Shown here: piece by piece, positions 1 to 12,500 of the stretch | How the letters are laid out: the number at the start of each line of letters is the position of its first letter | Position numbering within the stretch: position 1 is the first letter of the stretch | Origin: Molanna angustata | Lineage: Eukaryota; Arthropoda; Insecta; Trichoptera; Molannidae | Direction: 5' to 3' | Assembly (NCBI GenBank): GCA_963576475.1 | Contig: OY754978.1 | Span: forward strand, 15,196,218-15,260,217 | DNA: 64,000 bases | Translations under genes and position numbers: made by a program | The notes under the pieces: generated by a model | What the model saw: only the letters and a program-made list of their open reading frames with translations | What the model was told of the DNA's origin: nothing | Databases searched by the model: none

Positions 1-475
1 CTTTTAGAAATAGTTGGTTAGGTCATATTGTCCTGGACTAAACTGACATGCGTAGGACAAACTAGTTGGACTGGTAACATAAAATATACTTTTTTATAGT
101 TAAATGCCATATAGAAATTTCTTCCAACTAACTAGTATTTCTAGCTCAGAGAAGCAACAATTGTGTGAGAAAGACGGCGCCTGCTGCCAACGTATCTATT
201 TTTCATTTTGATATTCCATCATTATTACTAACCAAATCATTACAAATAATTAAATAACTAAGATAGTTTGGGTATTAATAAAGAAAAATATTCCTTTATT
301 TTTTGATAATTTTCAGTATACCTAAATTCTTATAGAAAAATAATGGCTTACCTTGATTTTCAGCATTTGTCTCATATTTTTAATAAACCATAAGGCGTAG
401 AGCAATATATTTTTTTAAATTAAAGAAGACAAAAATATCTGGAAAATATGTCTTTACATTTGCATTAATGCTTCA
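1..475. other. AT-rich DNA, nothing recognised
   Basis: No frame, repeat copy or RNA signal stands out at the left edge of the window. Confidence 0.4.
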
Positions 476-548
476 GGTTTAGTAAAGAAACCTAAAAAAT
501 ATTTGTTTTCCATTCAGCGCCAGGTTCTTGAGGTTTCTTTACTAAACC
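476..548. repeat. Perfect 18-bp inverted repeat
   Basis: GGTTTAGTAAAGAAACCT at 476-493 is exactly complementary to 531-548, with a 37-nt loop. It directly abuts the hairpin MITE that begins at 550. Confidence 0.8.
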
Positions 549-549
549 A

Positions 550-699
550 GGGGGGCAAATGGTGAAATCAAAACCCTAATGATTACCCATATCATAGATA
601 TAATTATCAAATGGAGTTCCATAATACCTTAAGATATTATAAGAACTCCTTAAGATAATTATATCCACGACATGGGTTATCATGAAGGATATCCCCCCT
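550..699. mobile_element. Hairpin MITE family M1, copy 1
   Basis: Ends are GGGGGGCAAA and ATCCCCCC. The two halves are near-complementary around a centre of about 630 (GATTACCCATATCATAGAT against ATGGGTTATCATGAAGG). The same element recurs at 21705, 40335, 60264 and 62429. It has no coding capacity and fits a short non-autonomous DNA transposon. Confidence 0.8.
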
Positions 700-857
700 G
701 AAGCAATATATAAGATAAATATAGGTACAGGGCATAATTAAAAAGTTAAGAAATATTATTAATATCCAAACTATTTTAGTTGCTTTTTTCAAAATGTTTC
801 ATTTTGTAGTAATGATGCAATATCAAATTGAAAAAAATAGGTGAGATAAATATCTTT
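700..857. other. AT-rich spacer
   Basis: No feature is seen between the MITE and the SINE head. Confidence 0.3.
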
Positions 858-934
858 CCTCTGCTGAGTATCCAACCCGAGACGCCCGCACAGAAACCAA
901 ACGGCTTACCAACTGGGCCACGGCAGTCGGCCCC
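858..934 (-). mobile_element. tRNA-headed SINE family A, copy 1
   Basis: Read on the minus strand it begins GGCCGACTGCCGTGGCCCAG, continues with TTGGTAAGCCG (A-box-like) and GGGTTGGATACTC (B-box-like), and ends near CTCAGCAGAG. Related copies lie at 8015 (plus) and 14121 (minus). Confidence 0.6.
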
Positions 935-1551
935 TTTCAAACCATGTTCTCTCATTTAATTCATCTACCTTTTGTTAACAAGTCAACATAATAAAATTGT
1001 GTAATGGCATGTATAGCTCCCTTTGATACTTCATGATCAGTAAAAAAATCATCATTTTATATAGACAAAATACTTTATAAGCCCATTTTAAAAAATTAAA
1101 TTGAAAGAATAATGAAAGATCTTAGAAAATATACTTTATTAAAGAATAAATGTTACATTCTGCCAAAATACACAAAAATATTTCAAACATATTAGATAAA
1201 AGATAATATGGAGTGTTGCGGTATACTTATATAAAATAACTAGAAGAGTTTCAACAATTCAAACAGATCAAAAATTCCCAAAATTGTACGCTTTCTATCA
1301 GCGTGATATTATTTAAAGCGACAAAAAACAATTTTACTACTTAGGATAAACAATGTTTTTAAAATAGGAGGAATATGTCAAATGCGACTGACAGACTTAC
1401 ACATACAATAAAACTATATTATATAATAAACTTATTTATATTTATATTATTATTTTCACGTTCAATGCGAGATATTAATTTTTCATAGAACCATGTCCTC
1501 CATTCTATTGACTTACAAACCTTCCATAATATAAAAATAATAATCAAAAAC
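935..1551. other. 3' flank of SelD
   Basis: AT-rich DNA downstream of the SelD stop, expected to carry its 3' UTR. No other feature is seen. Confidence 0.4.
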
Positions 1552-2760
1552 TTAATCCTTGGCGGGAACTTCAATAACTCTGGGCTTATCGATAATGCGA
1601 GCTGTGCGGTTTCCTTTTTCTACAATTCCAATGATCCACGCTTGGTATCCCTCTTGCTTTTCAATATCTTTACAGTAAGCAGCAGCTTGTTCTCGAGGCA
1701 AGCAAATAAGCAGTCCACCGGATGTCTCTGCCGAATGTCCCTGTAGCAATTGGAACATGTTCCCACAGGCCTTGGCAACAGCGGCCATCTTGGCAATAAC
1801 TGGCAGGTTGTGAATAACAAAGGACACTTCGTTCTTCTGATGCGAGGCCAGATTCTGGGCGTGACCGAGGAGACCAAAGCCTGTCACATCCGTAGAGCCG
1901 TGAGCGTTGTATTTGTGCATAAGGCGGGAAGCGATTCGGTTGAGACGGCTCATTGAGTCCATGGCGCGATGGTAAGCCTTTCGAACATCTTCCTCTGAGA
2001 CCACAAGTTTGATACGATTCCAGCGCTCGGGTTGGTCCAGCCATTGGTGAGCGTTCACAGCCACTTGCGTTCCCAGGGGCTTGGTCAGCACTAGTACGTC
2101 TCCCATGACGGCGTTGTCTGGGACAATGTACTCGTTGGGCTGGCAGATGGTAGAGGCGACCCCTCCGATGGTGCACCAAGGGTTGACCACAGTCTGACCG
2201 CCAGTGACGGAGGTGCCGGCTTCCAGTGCGGAGTCCTTGAATCCGCGCATGATCAGAGGAATAACCACGTCACGTTCCTTTTCTGTCATCTTAGTAGAAA
2301 CTCCCAGCAGCATGAGCATGTTATCACACTCCGTGACTCCCATGGCGTACAGGTCACTCAGTACATTGGCGGAAGCGATCTTGCCCATCATGTAAGGGTC
2401 GTCCACCAATGGATAAAAGAAGTCTGTTGTTTGTACGAGACACAAGCCGCCGTGGCGCAGCGGGGTTACGGAACAATCCAGACCGATGCCGATACGCGGG
2501 ATGGCCATGTGCATGAAGTGAGCGTCATCTTGGGAGTTGTAGTCTTGTTGTAACGACTCCACCAGTTTGTTCAAGACATCTTGAGGCACCTTGCAACCAC
2601 GGCCCTTCAGATCAGCGAAGCGGGTCAGGCGGAAACTAGCTTCCAAGTCGTGAGCGAGAGGATCGAAAGGGCGTCGTAACGCCAACGCGTTTGGATTTCC
2701 TCCCATTTCTAACTGCGCTACTCCTAGAGCATCTTGACCAACAGTTTGATAGTCAGCCAT
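1552..2760 (-). CDS. SelD: Selenide, water dikinase-like protein SPS1/SelD, arginine form
   Basis: An uninterrupted 402-codon frame reads from the ATG at 2760 to the stop at 1552. Full-length similarity to eukaryotic selenophosphate synthetase is clear: [10 protein letters not shown], a [12 protein letters not shown] metal/ATP segment, [10 protein letters not shown] and [13 protein letters not shown] are all in order, and about 400 residues is the usual length. The catalytic loop near residue 54 reads LKGRGCKVP. In bacterial SelD this is C-G-C-K, so the Sec/Cys position is Arg54 while the Lys (57) is kept. Family knowledge: insect SPS1 proteins with Arg here do not make selenophosphate for selenoproteins and are linked to redox/vitamin B6 functions, although the fold still binds ATP. 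The start is supported by the family N-terminus and an AAAATGGCT-like context. The CDS has no intron and no in-frame TGA. It is divergent from the dystrophin-family gene starting at 3511. Identity is very secure; the function of the Arg form is inferred from orthologues. Confidence 0.97.
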   Translation of the reverse strand: MADYQTVGQDALGVAQLEMGGNPNALALRRPFDPLAHDLEASFRLTRFADLKGRGCKVPQDVLNKLVESLQQDYNSQDDAHFMHMAIPRIGIGLDCSVTPLRHGGLCLVQTTDFFYPLVDDPYMMGKIASANVLSDLYAMGVTECDNMLMLLGVSTKMTEKERDVVIPLIMRGFKDSALEAGTSVTGGQTVVNPWCTIGGVASTICQPNEYIVPDNAVMGDVLVLTKPLGTQVAVNAHQWLDQPERWNRIKLVVSEEDVRKAYHRAMDSMSRLNRIASRLMHKYNAHGSTDVTGFGLLGHAQNLASHQKNEVSFVIHNLPVIAKMAAVAKACGNMFQLLQGHSAETSGGLLICLPREQAAAYCKDIEKQEGYQAWIIGIVEKGNRTARIIDKPRVIEVPAKD

Positions 2761-3510
2761 GGCACCGTTTCAACTTTCAAACAATAAAGAAAAACACCAA
2801 ATAGAAAGGTACCGAAAACACCAGCCGGAACGTGACAAGGCCAGTAGAAAGACGCTTGCAAAATGGCGTTCTCCTTTATTGAGCTCAATGCGCAGTCGCA
2901 AAGTAAAAGAAAATTACTATTGGCTAGAATTTGATTTCTCGACACAATACGCTCGGTGATTGGTCAGATTCAGCTTCGGAATCAGATTTGGGAGAAGTCA
3001 GTTTTTCTCCTTGACGTTGACCGGTGATGTGTTTGTTCTCGTTATGTATTAATACAAGTGATTTTCCCATATAATTTATGTTATTTGGATAAAAAAATCT
3101 CGTAGATTTCGTTATTACAAACACTTGTCACAGTCTAGAATGGGATATCGTAAAAAATTACATATTTTTGGTTGGTGTTTAGTTACAGTGCTGCCATTTT
3201 TTCCATCACGGCGAATGTGAAAACTAAAATATTTCAGTTATATTTATATTCTTGTCTCCAGATTTTATTTGGATTTAATTTATACAGATTTTTTAATGAT
3301 TTGCTATGTACTGTGTTATACACATGGTTATACACGAAAACGATGAAACAAAACGTATCGCTGACGTCGTATTTCTGTTTTAATTTTAAAAAATAGCCAG
3401 TGTTTTTGTTTAAAATTCAATAAAACTAGAACAATGACGTTACTTTGCGTGGCTTATGACGTTTAGGTACCTATAACAAAAATCGAAAATAACATAATAT
3501 TTCTTTAAAA
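2761..3510. promoter_or_regulatory. Shared divergent 5' region of SelD and the Dah-like gene
   Basis: The 750 bp between the two start codons must hold both promoters and 5' UTRs, because the genes point away from each other. It is less AT-rich near SelD (2760-3020) than near the other gene. I see no TATA box at a convincing distance and no repeat. Short open frames here have no recognisable similarity. The assignment as regulatory DNA rests on position only. Confidence 0.5.
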
Positions 3511-6500
3511 ATGGCTGTAAATACGTGGAAAAAACGTGAAAATGAAGCTGGATTTCCATATTATATTCGGTAAGTCGTATATTTATTTTTATATTGAATG
3601 TTTATTTTATAATGAAGTAGTTAAAAACTTTTACCAAACTTTCTCTTATGTTTATGTAGGTACCCTTGATTATCATGCATAAGTCAGCATAAGTTCGTTT
3701 ATTTTTACATAAAACTTTTTTGAATATGTGTTTGTCATAATTTCTGTCGTTTAAATTATCTGTAGGTATTATTTTGCAATTCAATGCATTAAAATTGAAA
3801 ATAGATTAGTATATTAACATGTCTAGAAAGTTTATTGAAAGAGTTTTTTTTTTTGTATTTGTGAGAATTTAAAATAAGTTATGTGTATTGTAAATCCCTC
3901 ATACAATATTAATAAGTATAAATATCACCAATATACTTGAATCAGGATTCCGAGTGCGCAGAGCGCAAATTTGTGCATTTTTGCTTCGTTGGTTTACATG
4001 CAAATCGCCCCCCCCCTCTCAGTGAAATGGTTCAAGATATCCGACAACTATAACAAATAATATAAAATGTTTTTAGTGACGAATCTTCAGTTAAGCAGTG
4101 GGACCATCCAGCGTTTGTTGATGTTATTTCGAAGATGAATGAAGCTTCTGATATAAGATATGCAGTTTACCGGATGGCTTATAAAATTATTAATATTCAA
4201 GAACAATTAAAAGGTATTGTGAATCTGCATTTGTCAATATACAAAATCTGTAATTTCATTTCTGCTAATCTCATTCATCGTTTTGATTCATATGCAATAT
4301 AAAAAAGACTCTAAATCATGTTTATTAGATAATTAGGGTTTCACAAATATTAATGAAATAATTTGGAATCGATTTAGGAAAATAAATAAATGGCATTAAA
4401 ATCAATGTTGTAATAAAATATTTTCTATAATAATTTTTATAATGAAATGTAAAATATATTACCTACTTACGCACAAAAAATGGGCCATAATATATAAGGC
4501 GAACAATAACGTCATTATTTGCCTTATTCTATGATTTTGTTTATTCTTCCAATGTCATTGTGACATGGTTAAAATAACTAGTTGCATTTTTGTGGTTGTT
4601 TTTTGGCTGCAAGGATTTATTTTGTTCTTTGACAAATATGATATTCTTTGTATACAATTATCTAGTTTTTGTTTGCTGATTGATTCCTCAAAGTTAATCT
4701 TTATTCTGATGTAATGACACCCTTTGTTTCAACTTAATTTGTCTGTCTGTCCTGGAATTTGGCAATCAATTTTTAACCAAATTCCCCACCACTCAGAGCT
4801 CAAAATCTTTCATAATTTGTGTATTCCCGATAACAATTCATGTCAAAACTGTTTCCAGCTTGTATCATTTAATATTTTGATAAAATTTAACAATTTAGTG
4901 TTTCTGAACTTGAATTGTGACTACTATATATTTTGCATAATATTCAGGCTTTATTTATATTCGAATATTTTTATTATTGCATATGCGCAAACATTTTATA
5001 TTGTTATTGAATCTATTTCAATTGAATCAATTTTCTTTTACTTCACTTGTCTGTCTGTACGTACTGGAATTTTCCAATCGATTTTTAGTGTCCGACCGAA
5101 ACAGGATTTTCTACCGAAACTGAACCCGAATCTTCGGTATCTCTCTCAGTTTCGGCTGAAACCGAAACCGAAACTTTTTTAGACAGTTAAAAATCTATTA
5201 TTTACTGAAATTCGGCTTATTAACAGTTAACACGTGTTCAATGAAATAAAAAACAATACTTGAAGTAAGTATTTGGAAAAATATTTTTTATAAAAACCAA
5301 ATATCATTAATAAATTAATAGATTACTTTGGTAATCGTAATTAAAAAGCCTTATATTGTACGCTAAAAAAAGCAGTTTTCTACATTTTTGTTTTCTACGA
5401 CTGGCCGGCGAACTCAACTGATTAATGATGGCGGGTGACACTCGAGTCACAAACTTACCCGAAGGACGCGCGATAATTCATGAACGCAGAGTTTCGGTGC
5501 GGCCGAAGGTTTGCCGAAACCGAAACTGATGCCGAAACTAGATTTTATTGCCGAAACTTGCCGAAACCGAAACTAGATTTTATTGCCGAAACCGAAACCG
5601 AACCTTCGGTCGGTCACTATCGATTTTATTTAAATTTGACCTCATAATTATACACTCACATAATTGTTAACTCTACTTGGGTTGGGGAAAGGAGTTGTTT
5701 AAACTATTTTGCTTTGTTTATTCCATTTAGAATTATGTAAATTATCCAATTCTTGTTTACAATAATACTTTAATATATTTTTTTCAGTTCCCTGTGTGCG
5801 AATTATATCAGGAGTATTTGCCCACCATTGTTTGAGTATATCTGAGAACTCCTTTGTGTTGGAGCCATGTGAACTAGAGGCCATATTGACAGATATATAC
5901 TTTGCCGCTAGTAAAGAGGGATCTTTTGATGGTGATATTGATCTGGCAACTGAGTTGACTTTAAACTTTTTACTCAATGTTTATGACAGGTTTGTAATTT
6001 GCATACAAATATATATACTATACATAATATGAACTTTTACAAGCGAAACTGTTTTTCTTCTCCCTGGCTATTTCTTTTATTTTCAAGTATTTTTTATTGA
6101 TCATTTACTTGTGTATGCTCTGTTTTAGTTTGTAATGATTTCTTAATGAGGCACACTTAATTTCTTCGCAAGGGATATATTAAATTCACCAGCTTCTAAA
6201 TGGTGAATTATTGCACATTTTTCTTCAATTGAGAATCATTTTCGCTTCACGGAACTCATTTTAGCGCGCGTTACGTGTCCACCTTATCGATAGTTGAAAC
6301 ATATTAACTGACTGTCATACTGTGGGACGCAGGGCGGCAAGGCATTATTTGTGCGTAGTTAATGCAAACAAAACGATGTGCGTTGTTCTAACAGGCAATT
6401 TATTATAAAATAAGGTCGCTAAAACCGGTTTGTCGCATAAACCGGAGTCGTATTGTACGGATATGTTTTCATAGTGTGTCTGTATGAAACCTACCTAGTT

Positions 6501-9500
6501 ACTCCATTTATGTAGCTAAAAACGGTTGGCCATTATATACAAAGTCGTAATAAATGGATTCTTCTGTATATTCTGTAGTCCACATACTTTTGTTATGTTA
6601 TTTAAATATGGTATGTAGGAAGTAATCAGCAATAAGCGCACCCGCCATTTGTATCATAAGTAAATAAATAACTATTATAAATAAAAAATAACTATTATAA
6701 ATAAATCATTATAATAGTTATTAAAAAAAATATTATTATCTTATTTGTAAATGGAATAAACTATAGGATAAGTTTCTTCTTCTTTTTCCGCTTTAGTTAG
6801 GACTGTGTCCTGTTATTCTCGGAGTCTTGTGAGGTGGGTATCCAGATATCCCTCCATCGCTTGGGTGGTTTTTCCGGGCTGTAAGCTTGCTCTTTTTTTA
6901 CCCCAATAAGTTTATGTTTATTATTTTAAACAATATTTTGGTTTATTATTTGTAGGGAGCGCACATTGTCTGTGAGTGTGCAATCCGCCAAGACATGTCT
7001 TTCCCTCCTGTGCTGGTCGAGTCTTCGCGAGGTGTGGCGCTATCTGTTCTCTACGGCATCAGACCACAATGGATGCGTGAGGCCGCGTCGTCTGGCCGGA
7101 CTTCTCACACAGGTAGCTGCTGTTGCAGAAGCTGTTGGCGAAGGTGCTACTTATGGACGTCACGCAGTGCAACCAGAAGTTGACAGATGCTTTGCTAAGG
7201 TTTGTTTTTGTCATTTCACCTAAACTAGGTATCAGGTTAAAGAAAACAGTCAATTAGGACATTTTATAAAATACCTAGTCGCGAGTACTCGACATGTGTT
7301 ACAGCGTCGCTTCAGTGAAAATGTTGTTGAATAATTTCAAAGTAGATCATTTTCAATAAATTCTTGTGATGTCAAATGAATAAATATCAGAAATCTTCTC
7401 AGGTGTATGCTGAACAAATCCCAAAGTTTTAATGGTATAGGAGTACATAAATCGTAAATATGGCAACATTGTGTTCTGGCAATCATTCAGGTGATGTAAT
7501 ATTGGTCTCATTCAGATCATTAAATTTTATAGATGATGTTTATGAAATGTCTAGACTTGCTCAATGTTTTAACATAGTTGATGCAGTCAAAATGAGATCG
7601 TTAAGAAGAATTTGTAATAGGACTATGTATGACAGGGTAAGAAATGAGGACATAAGGAAAGAATGTAAGATGAAGAAAGTTGTCATTAATATAATGAAAG
7701 TGAACACATTGAGATGGTTTGGGCACATGGGAAGAATGAAGAACGCCTGACGAAGAAAATATACAATGTGGACAGGAATGGAATGAGAGGTCGTGGCCGT
7801 CCAAGAAAGGGATGGCACGACCATGTGAACGATATTCTAAAAGACAAAAATGTTAGAAACGTGAACAACGGACGAACATGTATGTTACGATGTATGAATG
7901 TGAACGAGGCGAGGGTTGCGTGGAAGGATAAAAAAATGCAGGCAGGATAGGCATACGGTTCTCTTCGCCTACCCCGCGAGGGACACGGTGTGATGGTATG
8001 TATGTTATAACATACGATTGACTGCCGTAACAAAGTTGGTAAGCTATTTGGCTTCTGTGCTGGCGTCCTGAGTTTGATCCCCAGCAGAGGAGAAATTTAT
8101 AAATTAATTACTCACACAAATATAACTTCTCTAGGCTGGAAACTCTGATTAGTTGGAGGAAATTGTAATAAACTCGCCCCTTGCACCATGTGTTTATTAT
8201 TATTACTATGGTGAGTCAATTTAAAAAATCAGGTATCCATTGAGACGTCACACTTGGCATGTCTTTTGAAACATTTGATTTATTTCAAGAACTCACAGTG
8301 CGTCCAAACCTGAATATTGTTATATCCTAAACAATATTGTCTATGTGGCTCAGTTGATTAGATATCTGATTCCCGAGCCAAAGGTTCGGGAAATGGGTTT
8401 GATTCCCGGTGGAGATACAATTTTGAATTGTGTTTTCAGCATGGATATGTGAGACGATAAATTTAAAATATATAGATTTGTTCTAAAAATAAATAAAACA
8501 ATTATAATGAGAACAACAAAAGTAAAATAATACATGTATACATTTTTTTTGTATAAACCACCTCAATAGGCTGAGCCTGTTCTGAGGTGGTAGAATATAT
8601 TTGTTTATTTTTTCAAATATTCTATTTCGTTATTGATTGTAAATTTCTTCAGTACCTTGACAGTGCTTGGAATGTTACTTTGGAAGTTGATGTGTTAAAA
8701 CCATTTCTTTATCATTTTGTTTTGTTTCAGACTCCTGGAATGCTTGGTCTTTCTGAATTGGGTCTTCTAGAGTGGTTGGGGGCTGGGCCTCCTTTGTTGG
8801 GCTGGACGGGAGTCCGGGAGCGTCTCAGGCAGCTTGGTACACCCGCCCTTCATCTTCCAGCCCCACAGTGGAAATGTACACTTTGTCGCTCTAAAAATCC
8901 CGCAGTTAGTAACGTGATTTTTTTCACAATCAAATAATATGTATTTACATATTTGCTAAAAATTGAAAAGTATGATTATATTGGCAGTTTGATCAAAAAT
9001 TTTTTTTTCCCAGGGTCTCAAATTTAAATGTACACAATGTTGGAGTATGTTGGTGTGTGAGAGATGCTATCTATACAATGATGTCAAACCAGTCACTAAC
9101 AAAATTGTACATAGGCATAAGAAATCTCATGTTGTCAAAGAAATTATTGACTCTCAGGTATAATATGATAAATCTTTAATAATTGAAAAAACTGTATGGA
9201 CCTACATGTCCATTAATTTGACCCGAATGCACAGTCCTACATAGTTACCTAAATACTAACTCCTAACCTTACTGAAGTATTTAGTATTCTTAAGTTAGCA
9301 ATTGCGTTGCAGAGACATCACTAACTAAATACTACGCCAAATTTAAGTTCGATGGCGTAGAATTTCACATTATTGTGTATGAAGAAAGGAGATAGATAGC
9401 TTTCTATGGGCTCAAACTGACATTTAAAATGTTTTTTTGCTATAACAACACAAACATATGTAACCAACTTCACACTGACAGCTCATGTCACGATTTTTCT

Positions 9501-12500
9501 AAAATTCTAGCAAATTTTCAGCATCTTGTATGGATTGCTGAACACTCTGTTTGGTATTTGATTTGACAAAATTACCAAATACATATTTGACGAAGTTGCT
9601 AAAATCATCATCCATCGAAAACATCTTGTATTTTATTATCAAACCACTCGTAAGGTTTCTCGCGATCAACCTTACTTTTTGACAGTTCGCAAATGTTAAA
9701 TACAAAAACTTTGTAGCATCCTCTAGTTAGGAAGCCACGTGATCTCTTAACTTAAGTGAGCGACTGTGCAATGAAAACATGGTTAGTATTTAGGTAGGAC
9801 TCTGCATTCGAACCTATGCCTCTTACTGATTTCTCTTATCAATCTTATCTTTGGAGGTTCTGTTTTTTTTTCTTGAAACAAGCTTACACATACGCATGCC
9901 ATCTACTAAAAATAGTGTAAACTATTTTTATACAAACAACTGTAGAGATAGTTAAATGAGTGGGTTGTAGTCAACACTATACCCCTCACTACCAAGTCAC
10001 TCCACAAATTATTAAAATTTTGTTAGGAAATTTTTTTCAATTTGAAATTAAGGATATCAAATTTTTAGTTTCCTGAGCTTGGGGTCACTGAAATATTTGA
10101 CAGTTAAAAAAATTAAGAAGCACTATTCAGATATCCTTCAAAATCTAATAAGGTGGGGAGTCTTGGATATACTAACTTGCAAAATTTGAAAATAATCCAA
10201 TGAGTACTTTAGTCTATAATCGATAAAGGAGAATAAACATGCCATACATAGTGCATACCACATAGCACATACACACAGATACATTGTGACGAAACTTTCA
10301 GAATACAATCTCAGAATTATAATAAGTTGATAATCTGCAGTAAAAAAGATTACCTATAAATTGCGAATTCATAACCCTCCACTATATCCCCTTGGGGTAG
10401 TGGTATAAAGAACCAATTGTAATGGCTTTTAAAAACCAATTTTCAATTATTAAATTTTTTCTCAACAACCCAAAAATTCGGTGTATAACAACATAAAGAT
10501 ACTGTTTTAAAATGTTTCATAATGTATTTTTTCAGACAATGCCCTCAAAATGCATGATTGGTCTGATTAGAAACTTCAAAAAAGCACTCAACTGTCAATC
10601 CACCTGCCATAGAGGAAATCAGTCTTCTGTAATTCAGTATCCACTCCACGGAAGCATTGTGGAGATTCCTGTTGAGGAAGATGTTCAAGTAAATAAAGAA
10701 AACAAGGATACAAAGATACCAGATAGTGAAAATAGAAAAGTGTTCACATCGACCGTTGGTAAAGCGTCAGGGAAACATTTTGCTGATCCCAAAATTGTTC
10801 TTCAGGATATTATTGGACAGCTGGAGTCACAAAATAAGTAAGAAAATGTTTCTTTTAATAATAAACATTTTAAATTTTTATTAAAACATATTAAACATAT
10901 AGTTATTTTTTTACTCATTTCCATTCAATGCCTTAAAATCTGTTCTTCCACCATCACCCGTTCTGGCTATCTATTTTCATTGTGATTTATATTATAAGGT
11001 CTTTCATAAAACTCTAAAATCTGAATAAGAAGATTCCGGAGAACTCTAAAAAATTGCAGACATTGCAGTTAAACGTGCCAAAGAGAGATTACTGTAAGGA
11101 AAAAGTAAATTTTATGATAAATTTTAACATCTCAATAGAGACGAAATTGGAATATTGTACGAGAACCAGGAACTTAAGGCACCTACAGGTCTTATGACCT
11201 GTCATCGGCTGGTTTACGTGATCATTTTATGCACTTTCACAACGTTCACCAATTATGCCTTCTTATTGAGTTCCCTATCAATCCAATTATTGAAAGTTCT
11301 TTATATTATGTTAATCATGAAAATTAGCTGAAACACTATCGCCATCTATGAAGTGACGAATAAACTTTTGTAATGCCATCTATTGAGAAATTGGGTTATA
11401 AACAATGTATAAGGATGGTATAAGGGCTGTTGATTTCAACAAAAAGATTTTCGTGATTAACAAATATAAAAAAATAGAACTTTCGAAAATTGGTTGATAG
11501 TTTAGTTGTATGTTACCAATTGGGTTGTAAGGGTTTGCACACCAGTTTGGGCAAGGTGATGCAAGCCTGTCGGCAGTCACCTCGACAGGTAGATGGTGGT
11601 AATACCAGTTTGCTGGACGTGTAGGTATGAAACCTGTGTGTCCGCCTTTGGTTTAAATATAACCAAACGATATCGCATGTGCGCTTGATCGGTACGAGAT
11701 AATCGTCTATCGGAGTCTCCCGGTAGCCGGATATAACGTAGAGATAAATCAACGCCCACACAATACCGAATATAATTTGATAATGAATGCAGAATAAAAA
11801 TCAGGTAATTATTGTTGGACAGAGATTAAAAGATGTAATAAAAATATATAACTTACTCCTTTAATATTTCTTTTCTGTGCTTCTATGTATAATGATAAAC
11901 GATTTATTTAGTGAAAATATATCAAGTACTTATTTCTAGTTACAAATATAGATCGCGGATCTTGAACTGTGAATAGGCGACTGGGCAGCGTAAGGACGTA
12001 GCTGGAGGTCTGGTTGGAACCGAATGATTGTGAAACCGGGGGAGCCCCTTATATACCGACTCTGTCGTAGCTCGGTGAGCGTTTGTGGTAGCTCGCCACT
12101 CGCGTGTAGCGCAGTGCATCGTAGCGCAGTACATCTGGCGTAGCGGCGGCGTAGCGCTTCATAGCGATGTGGCGCAATGACTGTTGCTCCACAATAGGAA
12201 ACTCAATAAGAAGGCATAATTGGTGAATGAAAGTGATCACTTAAACCAGCCGATGACAGGTCGTATGCCCTGTAGGTGCCTTGAGTTCTTGGTTCTCTTA
12301 TAATATTCCAACTTCGTCTCTATTGAGATGTTAAAAATTTGACATAAATGACTCTGGACAAGGAAAAAATCCAATGTTTGCGTATTTGCAACTATACAAA
12401 ACAAAACAGTAAATCTAGGATGACTACTGCATGGGTTATTTGTTGATTACTTTGAAATCTATCAAATACATTGTTCAGAGTATTCTATGTCTAAAGTTCA

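Noticed and set aside
1620..2395. Overlapping frames of 60-170 codons within SelD
   Set aside because: Shadow frames in the GC-richer SelD coding sequence; none has family similarity.
4724..5182. 152-codon frame
   Set aside because: It runs across intron sequence and into the hAT end, has AT-driven composition, and has no domain.
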